DNA of 48,013 nt, from assembly GCA_024636445.1 (NCBI GenBank), contig JAGXHE010000075.1:1-48013 (forward strand), in the 5' to 3' direction. Below, one piece after another: positions 38,551 through 47,689 of the stretch. Made by a program: the position numbers and the translations under genes. The DNA comes from Sulfitobacter sp. (GTDB lineage: Bacteria; Pseudomonadota; Alphaproteobacteria; Rhodobacterales; Rhodobacteraceae). The notes beneath the pieces were generated by a model that made no database searches, was not told where the DNA came from, and saw only the letters and a list, made by a program, of their open reading frames with translations. Position 1 is the first letter of the stretch. Every line of letters begins with the position of its first letter.

Positions 38551-39822
38551 ATGGTATATTCTATCGAAGGATTTATTGTCTTGGACAGTGCTGCAAACCG
38601 GTATTTTTCGTATGTTCGAAAACATCTGAGACCGGATGGTGAGCGCCTGCCCCTCGTATTTGAGGCGACAGGCGTTCCTGCCTACTACCCCACTTTTCTG
38701 ATCTTAGACCGTCGCGCAAAGAATGCAGCGTCTGGAACGCTTGAACGAATAGCCCACGATCTGATCCATTTTGGTCAGGTCTTGGCTTTTGAAGGCCTCG
38801 ATGACGTTCATGTACGATTTGGAAAAGGCCGCTATTTCAATCATGCCGAGATAGATGCAATCGCTCAAACAAGCTCGGTGACCACTCCGGCATTAAGGAG
38901 ATTAAATAATGCTAAAGTTGTACTCGCTCGGCGCGAGCAGGGCTTCGGGAAGAACGAATATGTTAGCAACACGGTAAAGCACCGCAGGCTTACGAATTTT
39001 GCTAACTATCTCGATCTCGTTGGGCGAGTAAACGAAGCACGGACCAGCAGCACCAAAGAACGTCACCGACTGTCTGGCGAAAGGCAGGCGATGTATGAAC
39101 AGCTCCGCGAACTGCGCCCGAAGGTTCGCTCATCTCGCGTTCGGGGGAAAATTCCATATGAAGAACTTGGCAGAGTGATCAAGTTCATTGCAAATCCAGA
39201 ACCGTCGGATTTAAGACAAATCTGGCCAAATGAAGCAATTCGGATAAGAAATTTTGCAATCATTACGGTGCTGGTCCAATGCGGGCTCCGCGAGGGCGAA
39301 TTGCGTCAACTCCGCGCCGATGATGTCGATCTAAATCAATGCACTCTGATGGTAGCTCGAAGGCCTGATGATCCCGAGGATCCCAGGCTGAACGAGCCCA
39401 ATGCAAAGACGTCTGATCGAATTATACCACTTCGCCACTTGGTAGTCGAAAGGCTCGAAAACTATATCTTGGGGCCAGGATCGAAAGTTGCCGAGGCGGG
39501 AGGATCGCCCTTCCTATTTTTGAGTGATGGAAACCGATCCAGAGGCAAGCCTGTTGGTAGAAGCGTAATAGTCGACGCTGTCCGCAGCCTCGGGGCGCAC
39601 CTCGGTATTCCACATCTTCACCCTCACGCTTTACGCAGCGCATGGGTGCAAAACCTCGTTGACTGGGCAATCAAAAACGAAATTCCCCAAGGCGAGTTGG
39701 ATCGCTTTGCTAATTACCTCGGTGGCTGGAGCTACTTTAGCAAAAGCGCCTCCCATTACCAAGGTGATCACCTTACTAAAAAAGCCTATGAACATGGACT
39801 TCTCGTGGAGAGAGAGAGATGA
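38551..39822 (+). CDS. tyrosine recombinase 1 of the trio
   Basis: A 423-residue site-specific recombinase. The C-terminal catalytic half has all expected residues: Arg I R247 (GLREGELRQL), Lys K286 (AKTSDRIIPL), H359-x-x-R362 (HPHALRSAW), W393 in place of the second His (LGGWSYF), and the nucleophile Y403 (SHYQG). The N-terminal half is probably the core-binding domain. It is the only one of the three with a fully canonical active site, so it is the likely strand-cleaving partner. The ATG at 38551 has no clear ribosome binding site; a TTG at 38581 behind GAAGGA is an alternative. Its stop overlaps the next gene as ATGA. Confidence 0.85.
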   Translation: MVYSIEGFIVLDSAANRYFSYVRKHLRPDGERLPLVFEATGVPAYYPTFLILDRRAKNAASGTLERIAHDLIHFGQVLAFEGLDDVHVRFGKGRYFNHAEIDAIAQTSSVTTPALRRLNNAKVVLARREQGFGKNEYVSNTVKHRRLTNFANYLDLVGRVNEARTSSTKERHRLSGERQAMYEQLRELRPKVRSSRVRGKIPYEELGRVIKFIANPEPSDLRQIWPNEAIRIRNFAIITVLVQCGLREGELRQLRADDVDLNQCTLMVARRPDDPEDPRLNEPNAKTSDRIIPLRHLVVERLENYILGPGSKVAEAGGSPFLFLSDGNRSRGKPVGRSVIVDAVRSLGAHLGIPHLHPHALRSAWVQNLVDWAIKNEIPQGELDRFANYLGGWSYFSKSASHYQGDHLTKKAYEHGLLVERER

Positions 39823-41321
39823 ACGGATCAAGAAAGACGTCGTTGACTGCTGCACCACGACTTGTACGAGCTGCTTCAGGGGTCGACTTTGATATCTATT
39901 CCAATCGCTGGCTTCTTAAAAATACAGGCAACCGTGACATTATCAACATTGGCGCGATAGTTCCTCTCGTGGGCCCGCAACTTCAAGATAGCATTCGTAC
40001 TGTCTTCGCTGCTATCGCGGGAGGCCGACCTGGAAACACCGCAGCAAGTTGGTTCTATACTTTTCGAAGTCTCGTCGAAGTCGTTGCAAAAGAAATTGGG
40101 GGCCCAATAGTCGAAATTGACGCTGAGCACATCGCCATTTGGGCTCACAAGACCGGCGGAACGAATCTGACAGCATTGTCGCACATTCGATCAGCAATTC
40201 TGACTTGGGAAAAACTAAGGTCTCCAGGGGTAACGGAAGAGGCATTCGATATTGTCAAACGTCTGAGGCGGCCTAAAGATCCTGCTATTTTAGGGGCGGT
40301 CATTTCGTGGGATCCGGTCCAGGGCCCATACCGACCTGCCGAAGATGAAGCCATTAGGGACGCCATCGACAGAGCGTTTAATGATGATAGGGTTTCGCTT
40401 GCCGAATATGCAATGTTTAGGACCTTCAGGGCTACGGGAGCGAGACCAGAAAGTGTTTCCCGACTAAAAGTAGAAGATTTTCGAGCCGAAGGTAGTCAAG
40501 GGTTCATACGCATCCCAATGGTCAAGCAGCAAGGCGATGCTTGGCGCGAGTCTTTTATGCCGTGGAAGCCGATCACACAGGGTTTTGCCAATCTATTGTC
40601 CATGCATATCGAAGCAAACATTCGACCCAACATTGTTAAGGGTATCGATATTGCTCAGGCACCGATTTTTCCGGCGCAAAGATTTCAGATAGGTAGTGAT
40701 CAAAATAATCACATAAGAACACTCAGTCTCGGAAAAACTTACATTAAAATTTTCAAGAAACTGAACATCATCAGCCCTCTTTCTGGCGAAGCAATTCACG
40801 GAACGCCAAAACGAGATCGACACACCTTCCTGACAATGCTGGCAATGCATGGATGCACTGCCAAAGAAATCGCAGCAAACGCAGGTCAGACCAAGGAGAG
40901 CTCTTGCGAGCCCTATGTCCACGCAGGTATCGGCCATTTCCAGCGAATGGAAAAATATGTCGGTTCGGCCTTCATCCCTCTCGCGGATCGATTTGCTGGC
41001 ACTGTAGTCACCGAAGCCAGTGATAAGCATGCAAAGAACGCTCTTTTGGATGATGCGGCTTCGGGAGTTGGTTCCTGCGGGATTGGCGGTTGTAGTGCAA
41101 TTGAAGCCGGAGTGGCGCCGGTGGCTTGCTATACCTGTCGAAAGTTTCGGGCGTGGTACGACGCTCCTCATTTGCAACTGCTTGAACAGCTGATCGAAGC
41201 ACAGGAGCGGCAAAGAGAAGAAGGCCATAACACCGTTGCAGAAACGACGACGGCTACAATGATTGCCATCACTGATTTGCTCGAACGCATTCGTATCGAC
41301 CGGGAAAATGCGAATGGTTGA
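39819..41321 (+). CDS. tyrosine recombinase 2 of the trio, variant active site
   Basis: A 500-residue protein with the tyrosine recombinase fold from about residue 175. Arg I R209 (TGARPESVSRL), Lys K236 (MVKQQGD), Arg II R334 (KRDRHTF) and Tyr Y366 (CEPYVH) are present. The first His position is Lys (K331) and the second His/Trp position is Gln (Q357), so it may be weak or specialised. After the catalytic part comes a four-cysteine group C420-x4-C425-x11-C437-x2-C440, likely a zinc finger, and a helical tail. Such a tail is not found in simple integrases and suggests extra DNA or partner binding. Confidence 0.8.
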   Translation: MNGSRKTSLTAAPRLVRAASGVDFDIYSNRWLLKNTGNRDIINIGAIVPLVGPQLQDSIRTVFAAIAGGRPGNTAASWFYTFRSLVEVVAKEIGGPIVEIDAEHIAIWAHKTGGTNLTALSHIRSAILTWEKLRSPGVTEEAFDIVKRLRRPKDPAILGAVISWDPVQGPYRPAEDEAIRDAIDRAFNDDRVSLAEYAMFRTFRATGARPESVSRLKVEDFRAEGSQGFIRIPMVKQQGDAWRESFMPWKPITQGFANLLSMHIEANIRPNIVKGIDIAQAPIFPAQRFQIGSDQNNHIRTLSLGKTYIKIFKKLNIISPLSGEAIHGTPKRDRHTFLTMLAMHGCTAKEIAANAGQTKESSCEPYVHAGIGHFQRMEKYVGSAFIPLADRFAGTVVTEASDKHAKNALLDDAASGVGSCGIGGCSAIEAGVAPVACYTCRKFRAWYDAPHLQLLEQLIEAQERQREEGHNTVAETTTATMIAITDLLERIRIDRENANG

Positions 41322-43095
41322 GATTATTAAATTCAAGCCAGCAACTGAAGAAGCCACACAAAACTTCGCAGATTTTATTGATACAGCCAAGACCCTGCCA
41401 ATTTTCGCTTCTTCGCAAATCCAATGGGGTGAGGAAACATGGGATCTAACAGGTTTTGCCAAAGCCCAAAAGGTCGGCAGAACTCCCAGAATTCACTTCA
41501 CAGATATACCTGGAACATTTGGACAGTTCGGCCGCGCCTTTGTAGCTTTTGAGGTTTTAAGTGTGTTCGGGAAGCCTCCTTCGATCGAAAAATTTACAAG
41601 ACCTCTTGTTAGACTGCGGGACCTCGCAACCGTTGCCGAGGATATGGGCATCACCAACCCAATCGACCTCATCCCCGAAGTATTTGATCGCGCTATTAAC
41701 GAGGCTATCCAAAACACGAAAAGCCAAGGAGGAATTAGGCTAAAGCAATACGCATTTTTGAAATTATTTAGCAATTTGGAAGAGAACCATCTCCTCCAAA
41801 TTCCATTCCGTTGGCAACCACAAATTATTTCTACAGCCAATGCACGGCGGCGCGTTGATCCGCAGAAGTCTGGTCGATCTTTGACGGAAGTTGAGATAGA
41901 CGCGATTGCCAAAGCGTTCCGCACCGCGAAAGAGCCCAAGGATATCCTAATCATATCCATCTTAGTGCTACTATGCTGCGCTCCTGCAAGAATTGGCGAA
42001 GTCTTCTTATTACCCTCTGACGTTGAGGTGCTCCCGCATCCAGGAGACGGGCTGCGCGCAGGCATTCGTTGGCGACCCAAAAAGGGAGCCCCTCCTCAGA
42101 TTAAGTTCATCCCCGAAGCCATGGTGCCAATTGCACAAGAAGCTCTCGCCAAAATTAGAGAGGTGACAGAGCCCGCCAGAAAAACGGCGAAAGAGGCGCT
42201 AACGTCGAAAAAACTCGCAGGCAAAGTTCCAAAAGACTTCCCTGTTTTTGACCCTGAAACTGGTCTTACTTATGACAAAGCACTTTGCGTTTTCCTTGGT
42301 CAACAAGGCGGAAGGAAGAAATTAGATTTGTTCCGCCTCACAGGGTCTCAGTTTGACAAGGCGCTTACCGGCCATAATTCCATCTTTGATAGATTGGGAA
42401 TATTTGGTCCGAATGGAGAGCCTATCCGGATTACATCGCACATGGCGCGACATTATCTGAACACGATTGCAAACAAATCCAACGTGCCGCAGGCTGACAT
42501 TGCACTCTGGTCCGGCCGGAAGTTGATGTCACAGAACACCGCGTATGACCATGAAACTGCTGAACAACTGGTCAAACGTATCAGGTTGAAACGCAACCCA
42601 GAGAAGTTCGTCACAATACCATTTGAAGATCAGCATGCCTTCGACATCTCTTCAGTCAAAGAAACTGCACACACGACCCAATTTGGTTGGTGTATGCAGT
42701 CGCTACGACAAAATCCGTGTCAGATGTTTGGCAAGTGCCTTAATTGCACTCAACTGGTCTGCGTGAAGGGTGCCGCTGGCAAACTAAAAAACATAAAGGC
42801 CGAACTTGATCGTGAGCGGAAGTTACGCGAAAAAGCCTATGAAAAGCAGAATAACGGTCTCAGCATCAATGACAGATGGTTCACTCTATATGACCAAAAA
42901 ATTGAACGTTTGGAGCAACTTGTCGCCGTGATGGAAAGTGACGACGTCGCAGATGGATCACTTATCCGCCTTGCAGACGCAGCGCCAGAGATGTTGCCTC
43001 AGTTTGACATGACCGCATTCGGCAAAGATCGTATTCAGCGCGCCATTGCCCTTAGAACGGCAAGCACTTTGAGGTCCGTTCAAAATGGCGATTAA
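41314..43095 (+). CDS. tyrosine recombinase 3 of the trio, largest, with cysteine cluster
   Basis: A 593-residue protein. The catalytic fold lies at about residues 190-425: Arg I R226 (APARIGEVF), Lys K256/257, H376-M-A-R379-H, Arg (R402) at the second His position and Tyr Y411 (TAYDHE). Behind it lies a cysteine cluster C460-x8-C469-x5-C475-x2-C478-x4-C483 (probably zinc) and a long charged helix. Size, position and C-terminal cysteines recall TnpB of Tn554. I chose the ATG at 41314, eight bases behind GGGA; ATG 41308 is two codons longer. The gene overlaps both neighbours. Confidence 0.8.
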   Translation: MVEIIKFKPATEEATQNFADFIDTAKTLPIFASSQIQWGEETWDLTGFAKAQKVGRTPRIHFTDIPGTFGQFGRAFVAFEVLSVFGKPPSIEKFTRPLVRLRDLATVAEDMGITNPIDLIPEVFDRAINEAIQNTKSQGGIRLKQYAFLKLFSNLEENHLLQIPFRWQPQIISTANARRRVDPQKSGRSLTEVEIDAIAKAFRTAKEPKDILIISILVLLCCAPARIGEVFLLPSDVEVLPHPGDGLRAGIRWRPKKGAPPQIKFIPEAMVPIAQEALAKIREVTEPARKTAKEALTSKKLAGKVPKDFPVFDPETGLTYDKALCVFLGQQGGRKKLDLFRLTGSQFDKALTGHNSIFDRLGIFGPNGEPIRITSHMARHYLNTIANKSNVPQADIALWSGRKLMSQNTAYDHETAEQLVKRIRLKRNPEKFVTIPFEDQHAFDISSVKETAHTTQFGWCMQSLRQNPCQMFGKCLNCTQLVCVKGAAGKLKNIKAELDRERKLREKAYEKQNNGLSINDRWFTLYDQKIERLEQLVAVMESDDVADGSLIRLADAAPEMLPQFDMTAFGKDRIQRAIALRTASTLRSVQNGD

Positions 43096-43531
43096 AGGGG
43101 CAAAACATCTCTCTTCGCAGCACATAGATTGGCTATTGAGTTGGATTACCAACCAGTCTGACCAGCCATCTTACCGCGAAGTCTGCTCTGCATTGGAAAA
43201 ACGTTGGGGTATTGAACGAGACCCGGATACAATTCGACGCCGTAAGGAAATAAAGCGGGTCATGGACGCAAAAAAAACTGCGGCTAAACAGCAGCCTGCG
43301 TCCAAGTCCGACAAGCCAACACAGCGTCGGTTGAACCAACTTAGCGCCGAAGTTCAACGTTTGAGGACACAAGTAATCCAAGTCACTGCCGAGCGGGACG
43401 AGCTCCTTGAGCGGAACCTACGTTATCTCAATGCAATGAAGGTTAGCCAAGTGCCTGAACAGCGATGGGAACGTCCTCTTGCACCTGTCAACCGAGACCC
43501 GACCGAATTACCATCAAGGAACAAAAAATGA
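43085..43531 (+). CDS. small HTH and coiled-coil protein of the trio island
   Basis: A 148-residue basic protein. Residues 8-65 could form a helix-turn-helix (SYREVCSALEKRWGIERDPD then TIRRRKEIKRV), and residues 78-115 form a coiled coil (LNQLSAEVQRLRTQVIQVTA). The tail is proline-rich. I do not recognise a family. It begins inside the end of recombinase 3 (11-base overlap) and ends in an ATGA with the next gene, so it is made together with them. It may be an accessory DNA-binding factor, such as a directionality factor. Confidence 0.65.
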   Translation: MAIKGAKHLSSQHIDWLLSWITNQSDQPSYREVCSALEKRWGIERDPDTIRRRKEIKRVMDAKKTAAKQQPASKSDKPTQRRLNQLSAEVQRLRTQVIQVTAERDELLERNLRYLNAMKVSQVPEQRWERPLAPVNRDPTELPSRNKK

Positions 43532-43980
43532 CCAAGTCAGGTAGAGAAATGGGTCGTGAAAATGCAGCCCGCTTGCAAGATTATCTTTCCAGCATTGATA
43601 AACTTCCGACCCGCGGCGGCAAGGTGAATGTCAGTGCGGTTGCGGATGCCTGCGGATTCAACCGGCAAGTTCTCTACAAAAACGAAAAATGCCACAAACT
43701 GCTCGCGGACGCTGTAGAGAAAAAGGGCTTGGATGGAATCGAGATAAAGGGCGTGCAGCATCTTGAAAGCAGCACCCAGATGGTCCCGCTTAAGAAACTC
43801 CAAGAGGCTGAAAGCCGGATCGGGTCGCTTGAAAAGCGCCTAAGTGAACTCCGAGCACGAGTGGTAGGACTCGAAGCAAAGATGCGGCGCTATCAAGCTA
43901 TTGATGAGGAGCTAATATCACGCGGGCGACGTGCTTCAATCGGCCCTGTTTGCTCATTTTCCAAGGCCGAAAATGTATGA
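43528..43980 (+). CDS. TnpC-like HTH and coiled-coil protein
   Basis: A 150-residue protein with an N-terminal helix-turn-helix (KVNVSAVADACGFNRQVLYK, about residues 32-51) and a coiled coil at residues 90-125 (LQEAESRIGSLEKRLSELRA). This architecture is that of the TnpC/DUF6262-type proteins that accompany TnpA and TnpB recombinases of Tn554-like elements; similarity in detail was not tested. In Tn554, TnpC influences the efficiency and orientation of transposition. It overlaps both neighbours as ATGA. Confidence 0.65.
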   Translation: MTKSGREMGRENAARLQDYLSSIDKLPTRGGKVNVSAVADACGFNRQVLYKNEKCHKLLADAVEKKGLDGIEIKGVQHLESSTQMVPLKKLQEAESRIGSLEKRLSELRARVVGLEAKMRRYQAIDEELISRGRRASIGPVCSFSKAENV

Positions 43981-45965
43981 GTTCAAGTTACAGCAAGCGG
44001 ATGGTCCAGAATACAGCCAAGCCGCTCCCGCGCCCAGCACGGGCTTTTGCGACCTATATCGCAAATGACAAGGACTTCCCAGGTATAGGCAAAGCTCTGG
44101 CACGACGTCTTGAGGACAGGTTCGGAGAATTTTTACGAGAGGTGGTTGAAAACCAAGATCCTCGTGTGTCGGAGGTCGTTGGCGAAGAAATTGCAGACGC
44201 AGCCTTTGCAGCCTACAAGTTCAAGGCGCACGAGATCGATGTTCTTGACTGGCTGCAACGCCACGGCATTGACGAAGAGGTAGGCGTCAGCACCGCCATT
44301 AAGATCGCACGCGTCTGGTCCGTAGAAGCCGTCCCCGCACTCTCCGAGAACCCCTACTTGCTTCTGGCCTTTCTGCCTTGGCAAATTGTAGACCGCATCG
44401 CCCATCGTTTCGGTGTGGATGTGAACGATGCCAAGCGAAAAGCGGCTGCTGTTGAGGCCACACTTTATACAAAACTTGACGCCAATGACACGCTCGTTCC
44501 CGTTGATGATGTTATCTCCGGAATAAAATCGCTCTTGCAGTTTGATAAGTTGTCTTCGGATGATGCTGACCAGATAATCGAAGCCGCAGTCAAAAATGGA
44601 GCGGCCGTGCGACTGGGGGGCGGAATACAACCCTACGGTGCCGCTGTTATGGAAAACGAAATCGCGCAATGGATTGCCGATGCCGTGACCAAGTGCGCAT
44701 ACGCCGACTTGGCGTTACCGTTGGATAGTTCCATCACACTCAAATGCCGCATCGCCGAATATGAGAAACAAAGCCCCTACCCTCTAACAGACCGCCAGAG
44801 AGATGCCATAAGCCTTGGTTTAACTTCACGCCTTATGATCTTGGCAGGCTATGCAGGATCGGGAAAAACAACTTCGCTTCGAGGCATTTGCGAGGTGGCT
44901 GAGGCCCAAGGCCGAGGCTTAAACCTAATGGCTCTGTCTGGGCGTGCCGCACAACGAATGAGCCAAAGTACCGGGCTTCCAGCCCGAACGATCGCTGGGT
45001 TTCTTCAAGCTGTCCGAAATGGCACCGAACGGCCTGCACCCGGTAACATTGTGATCATAGATGAGGCATCGATGGTAGACCTTGCTACGCTCTGGCGCGT
45101 TTTACGCGCCATTGGCGACGCAAGTCTCATTCTCGTGGGAGACCCAGCTCAATTGCCACCCATCGGATTTGGCCTAACGTTCCATACCCTATGCGAAACT
45201 GTCGATGTGCCAAAAGTTGTTTTGGACCGAGTACTTCGACAGACGGCAAAAAGTGGTATCCCGTCCGTCGCAGAGGCGGTGCGCTTTGGTAACGCGGTCG
45301 ATTTACCGCCATTTCGAGGACGACTGGATGGAGTATCTTTTAATGAATGCGAGGATAAGGATGTCTTCGAATTCCTACGAACGGTTTTTCGTTCTCTGGT
45401 CGACAGCGGCATCTCTCGAGAAGAAATCCAGGTTCTTGCACCAGTCAAAGCAGGCCCCGCCGGCATAGAGGCTCTTAACCACTCTTTCCACTCAGCGAAG
45501 GCAATGGTCACTGGCGCAACGCTTTTTCCTGGTCGTATAGACATCGCCGAAGACGATCCTATCATATGGACTAAGAACGATTGGAAAAGGGGCTTGATGA
45601 ATGGTTCACTCGGTCGATTCCACAGTGTTTACGACGGTCTTGCACATGTTACAATCGACGGACAGCCCCACGACCTAACAATTGCGGACGCCGAGCTCAT
45701 CTCCCCAGCGTACGTTATATCTGTTCACAAATCCCAGGGGTCACAGTGGCCAGTAGTCATCCTACCGATCTTCCAATCTCGACTTTTGGATCGAACACTC
45801 CTTTACACTGCACTGACGCGTGGGGCGAAGCAGGTAATATTGATCGGCAGTCGGGACGCTTTAGTGACAGCGGTTAAGGACGTGCCTGCTGCTCTTAGAC
45901 GTAAAGTAGGTCTTCGTCGCAGGCTGGAATATCAGCTCGGATCTGGTGCTTGCCAGACAATTTGA
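43977..45965 (+). CDS. RecD2-like superfamily 1B helicase with HhH N-terminus
   Basis: A 662-residue protein. The N-terminal part has helix-hairpin-helix-like segments (FPGIGKALARRLEDRFGEFL; VSTAIKIARV) as in RecD2/TraA-type helicases. Motor motifs: Walker A GYAGSGKTT (291-299), Walker B IIDEASMVD (361-369), GDPAQLPPIG (388-397), ISVHKSQGSQWP (581-592) and YTALTRGAKQV (610-620). It is thus a complete 5'-3' helicase type, slightly shorter than cellular RecD2. It is the last gene of the recombinase operon, overlapping the preceding stop as ATGA. A helicase coupled to tyrosine recombinases may process the excised circle or its replication. Confidence 0.85.
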   Translation: MSSSYSKRMVQNTAKPLPRPARAFATYIANDKDFPGIGKALARRLEDRFGEFLREVVENQDPRVSEVVGEEIADAAFAAYKFKAHEIDVLDWLQRHGIDEEVGVSTAIKIARVWSVEAVPALSENPYLLLAFLPWQIVDRIAHRFGVDVNDAKRKAAAVEATLYTKLDANDTLVPVDDVISGIKSLLQFDKLSSDDADQIIEAAVKNGAAVRLGGGIQPYGAAVMENEIAQWIADAVTKCAYADLALPLDSSITLKCRIAEYEKQSPYPLTDRQRDAISLGLTSRLMILAGYAGSGKTTSLRGICEVAEAQGRGLNLMALSGRAAQRMSQSTGLPARTIAGFLQAVRNGTERPAPGNIVIIDEASMVDLATLWRVLRAIGDASLILVGDPAQLPPIGFGLTFHTLCETVDVPKVVLDRVLRQTAKSGIPSVAEAVRFGNAVDLPPFRGRLDGVSFNECEDKDVFEFLRTVFRSLVDSGISREEIQVLAPVKAGPAGIEALNHSFHSAKAMVTGATLFPGRIDIAEDDPIIWTKNDWKRGLMNGSLGRFHSVYDGLAHVTIDGQPHDLTIADAELISPAYVISVHKSQGSQWPVVILPIFQSRLLDRTLLYTALTRGAKQVILIGSRDALVTAVKDVPAALRRKVGLRRRLEYQLGSGACQTI

Positions 45966-46591
45966 AGGATATCTACTATTTGCCACGAAGGTCCTAATTA
46001 TCCGTCCAATCCCAAGAAAAACGCAGCACAATCGCTCGACAGTTAAACGAACGTCCCCGCAAGATATTGCAATATAAAACCCCAGCTGATGCTTTTGTAC
46101 AGTGTGTAGGGTCCATCAGTTGAACTCACCCCGCATAGCGGACAAACAAAACCGCTTCATTGATACCGCGGTTATGAAGCCTGACGTGTCAACGGCGGAG
46201 TAAAAAAACTGCCATGGGGCGGAGCAAAAGTAGGCCAGTTTGGGGCGCGCGCCTTGGAGCTTGCGGCCCCCAAATAGCAGGCACGGTCCAAGGCGCATTG
46301 GCCGCGAGGCCGATCTTATATGCGGAAGAGAAGATAGTGCCCCTGAGCGTTCTCTAATCGCCTTCGTCAAGTTCTGATCCTTTTTGCAGTCCATCATGCG
46401 TGCCGGGCTCTTGGGTTCTCTCCGCGGTCGTCGCGAGGACGCCGCATGCTGGCGTTCAGGGTCGGGTGGATCGAAGTGGTGTGCGCGGTCTGTGCCGCAG
46501 CCATGGGGGCGATCTCACCCTCGCTGCGCGTCCCGGCGGGACGCATTCCGTCGTGCTGAAGATCAGCGACGTGTTCGTATACTTGGCTGAG
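45966..46591. other. decayed region between helicase and IS110 gene
   Basis: No intact gene. 45966-46186 is AT-rich and holds a few small inverted repeats (for example GCTTCAT at 46154-46160 with ATGAAGC at 46174-46180). 46187-46241 looks like an IS21-type end. 46380-46560 is GC-rich and may be a broken transposase reading frame, perhaps of IS66 OrfA type, but the frame is interrupted and the match is too weak to name. Confidence 0.5.
46187..46241. mobile_element. IS21-like terminal repeat, remnant
   Basis: TGTCAACGGCGGAGTAAAAA (46187-46206) is followed 24 bases later by a second copy of the core, GGCGGAGCAAAAGTAGGCCA (46218-46237). Ends starting TGT with repeated GGCGG-x-GTAAAA blocks are typical of IS21-family elements. 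No istA or istB gene follows, so it is a solo end. Confidence 0.4.
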
Positions 46592-47623
46592 TCACGCCAT
46601 CTTTGCCTCATGGAACGGCGTGTTTGTGCGCCACATCGCATGCAGCGTTACTGCGAGTTTCCGCGCCAACGCGACCTTTGCTTTCCTTGGCCCTGTACGT
46701 TCAGCGATCGCCTTGGCCCAAGTGCGCAGGTGGGACCCTTCGAGGTTTCGACAGAAGATCGCGTTCGCGGCCTCGAACAAACACTTGCGGGTAAACATGT
46801 CGCCGCGCTTGGATATCCGACCGTTCCGGCTGATCTCGCCGGATTCGTATCGCCTTGGTGTTAGCCCGAGATAGGCCCCTGCACTCGAAGATCGCTTGAA
46901 CCGACCAATGTCGTCAAACGCGGCCACTACCGCCATGGCGGTGATGGGACCGACACCTGGCGCGGTCATCAGCAACCGCACAGTTGCATGCCCCTTGGCG
47001 ATGGCCCGGATCTGGCGGTCCAGGTCAGCGATGCGTGCCAGGATGTCGTGCCGGGCTTTGATCAGGGCCTCAAAGATTGGAACCAACTCGGGCGCGACAG
47101 CGAGATCACGAGCGATGATCTCGTCCGCCCGGCGCTTGAACCCGCCGACGCGCTTGCCGAACATGATGCCGAAAGTCTTCAGCAGACCCCTGATCTCATT
47201 CTCAAGCCGGACGCGCATACCTACCAACGTATTTCGTGCCGTCAGCAGCGCCCGATTGACATATGCCTCGTGGCTTTTGATCTGCACCGCTTTGAACCAG
47301 CCGGTTCGCACAATCTGCGCGAGGCCGCGGGCATCATGCCGGTCAGTCTTGTTCGGCATCATGTTCAACACGCCGTTGGCGTGGCGAGCATCGAGGCAGA
47401 TGATCGGCAAATTCCTCGCAACCAAAGCGTTCCACAGCCAGACGGCCAAGGGCCCGGTCTCCATGCCGACCCTTTCAAGACCATTGGACCAGGTCGACAA
47501 CCAGTCGGCAATCGCATCTGGGCAGGTTGTCACTTTGGTCTCGGCCAACATCGTCCCATCCTGACTGACCACACAGATTGCCGTCTGGTCCTGAGACACG
47601 TCCAGTGCTGCAAATATACCCAT
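46592..47623 (-). CDS. IS110-family transposase
   Basis: A 343-residue DEDD recombinase of the IS110 type. The N-terminal RuvC-like half has the first Asp in MGIFAALDVSQDQTA, Glu in GLERVGMETGPLAVWL, and Asp residues in NKTDRHDARGLAQIVRTGWF. The C-terminal Tnp_20 half has the conserved serine region in FKRSSSAGAYLGLTPRRYES and GRISKRGDMFTRK. Both are full length. I chose the ATG at 47623, which has GGAGG six or seven bases upstream. These elements have no terminal inverted repeats and are guided by a bridge RNA from a non-coding end. The gene appears intact. Confidence 0.92.
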   Translation of the reverse strand: MGIFAALDVSQDQTAICVVSQDGTMLAETKVTTCPDAIADWLSTWSNGLERVGMETGPLAVWLWNALVARNLPIICLDARHANGVLNMMPNKTDRHDARGLAQIVRTGWFKAVQIKSHEAYVNRALLTARNTLVGMRVRLENEIRGLLKTFGIMFGKRVGGFKRRADEIIARDLAVAPELVPIFEALIKARHDILARIADLDRQIRAIAKGHATVRLLMTAPGVGPITAMAVVAAFDDIGRFKRSSSAGAYLGLTPRRYESGEISRNGRISKRGDMFTRKCLFEAANAIFCRNLEGSHLRTWAKAIAERTGPRKAKVALARKLAVTLHAMWRTNTPFHEAKMA

Positions 47624-47642
47624 CGTATCCTCCATGCTTGAT

Positions 47643-47663
47643 GCTTCGGCACCGCGCCGAAGC
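47643..47663. other. perfect hairpin in front of the IS110 gene
   Basis: GCTTCGGC (47643-47650), loop ACCGC and GCCGAAGC (47656-47663) make an 8-bp stem 20 bases upstream of the transposase start. In IS110-group elements the bridge RNA lies on this side of the gene. The hairpin could be part of it or of the element's end. The space before the IS256-like sequence is short, so assignment is tentative. Confidence 0.35.
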
Positions 47664-47689
47664 GACAAACCCGTCCTACACCAAAAGTC

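Larger units (their letters stand above)
38551..45965 (+). mobile_element. recombinase-trio island with RecD2-like helicase
   Basis: Six genes on one strand with overlapping ends at every junction: 39819-39822, 41314-41321, 43085-43095, 43528-43531 and 43977-43980. The order is three tyrosine recombinases, two small HTH/coiled-coil proteins and a helicase. The base composition is visibly more AT-rich than in the chromosome on the left. The order resembles TnpA-TnpB-TnpC of Tn554 and other recombinase-trio elements. The borders given are those of the operon; attachment sites were not identified. No cargo gene is seen inside or directly behind it. Confidence 0.75.

Noticed and set aside
38551-45965. 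Possible CRISPR array, toxin-antitoxin pair or phage defence genes in the island
   Set aside because: No repeat-spacer pattern was seen, and the two small proteins look like DNA-binding and coiled-coil accessory factors rather than a toxin and antitoxin.
46400-46864. A 154-codon plus-strand frame near the IS110 gene
   Set aside because: Partly antisense to the transposase and without recognisable domain; the GC-rich front may be a broken transposase but cannot be named.
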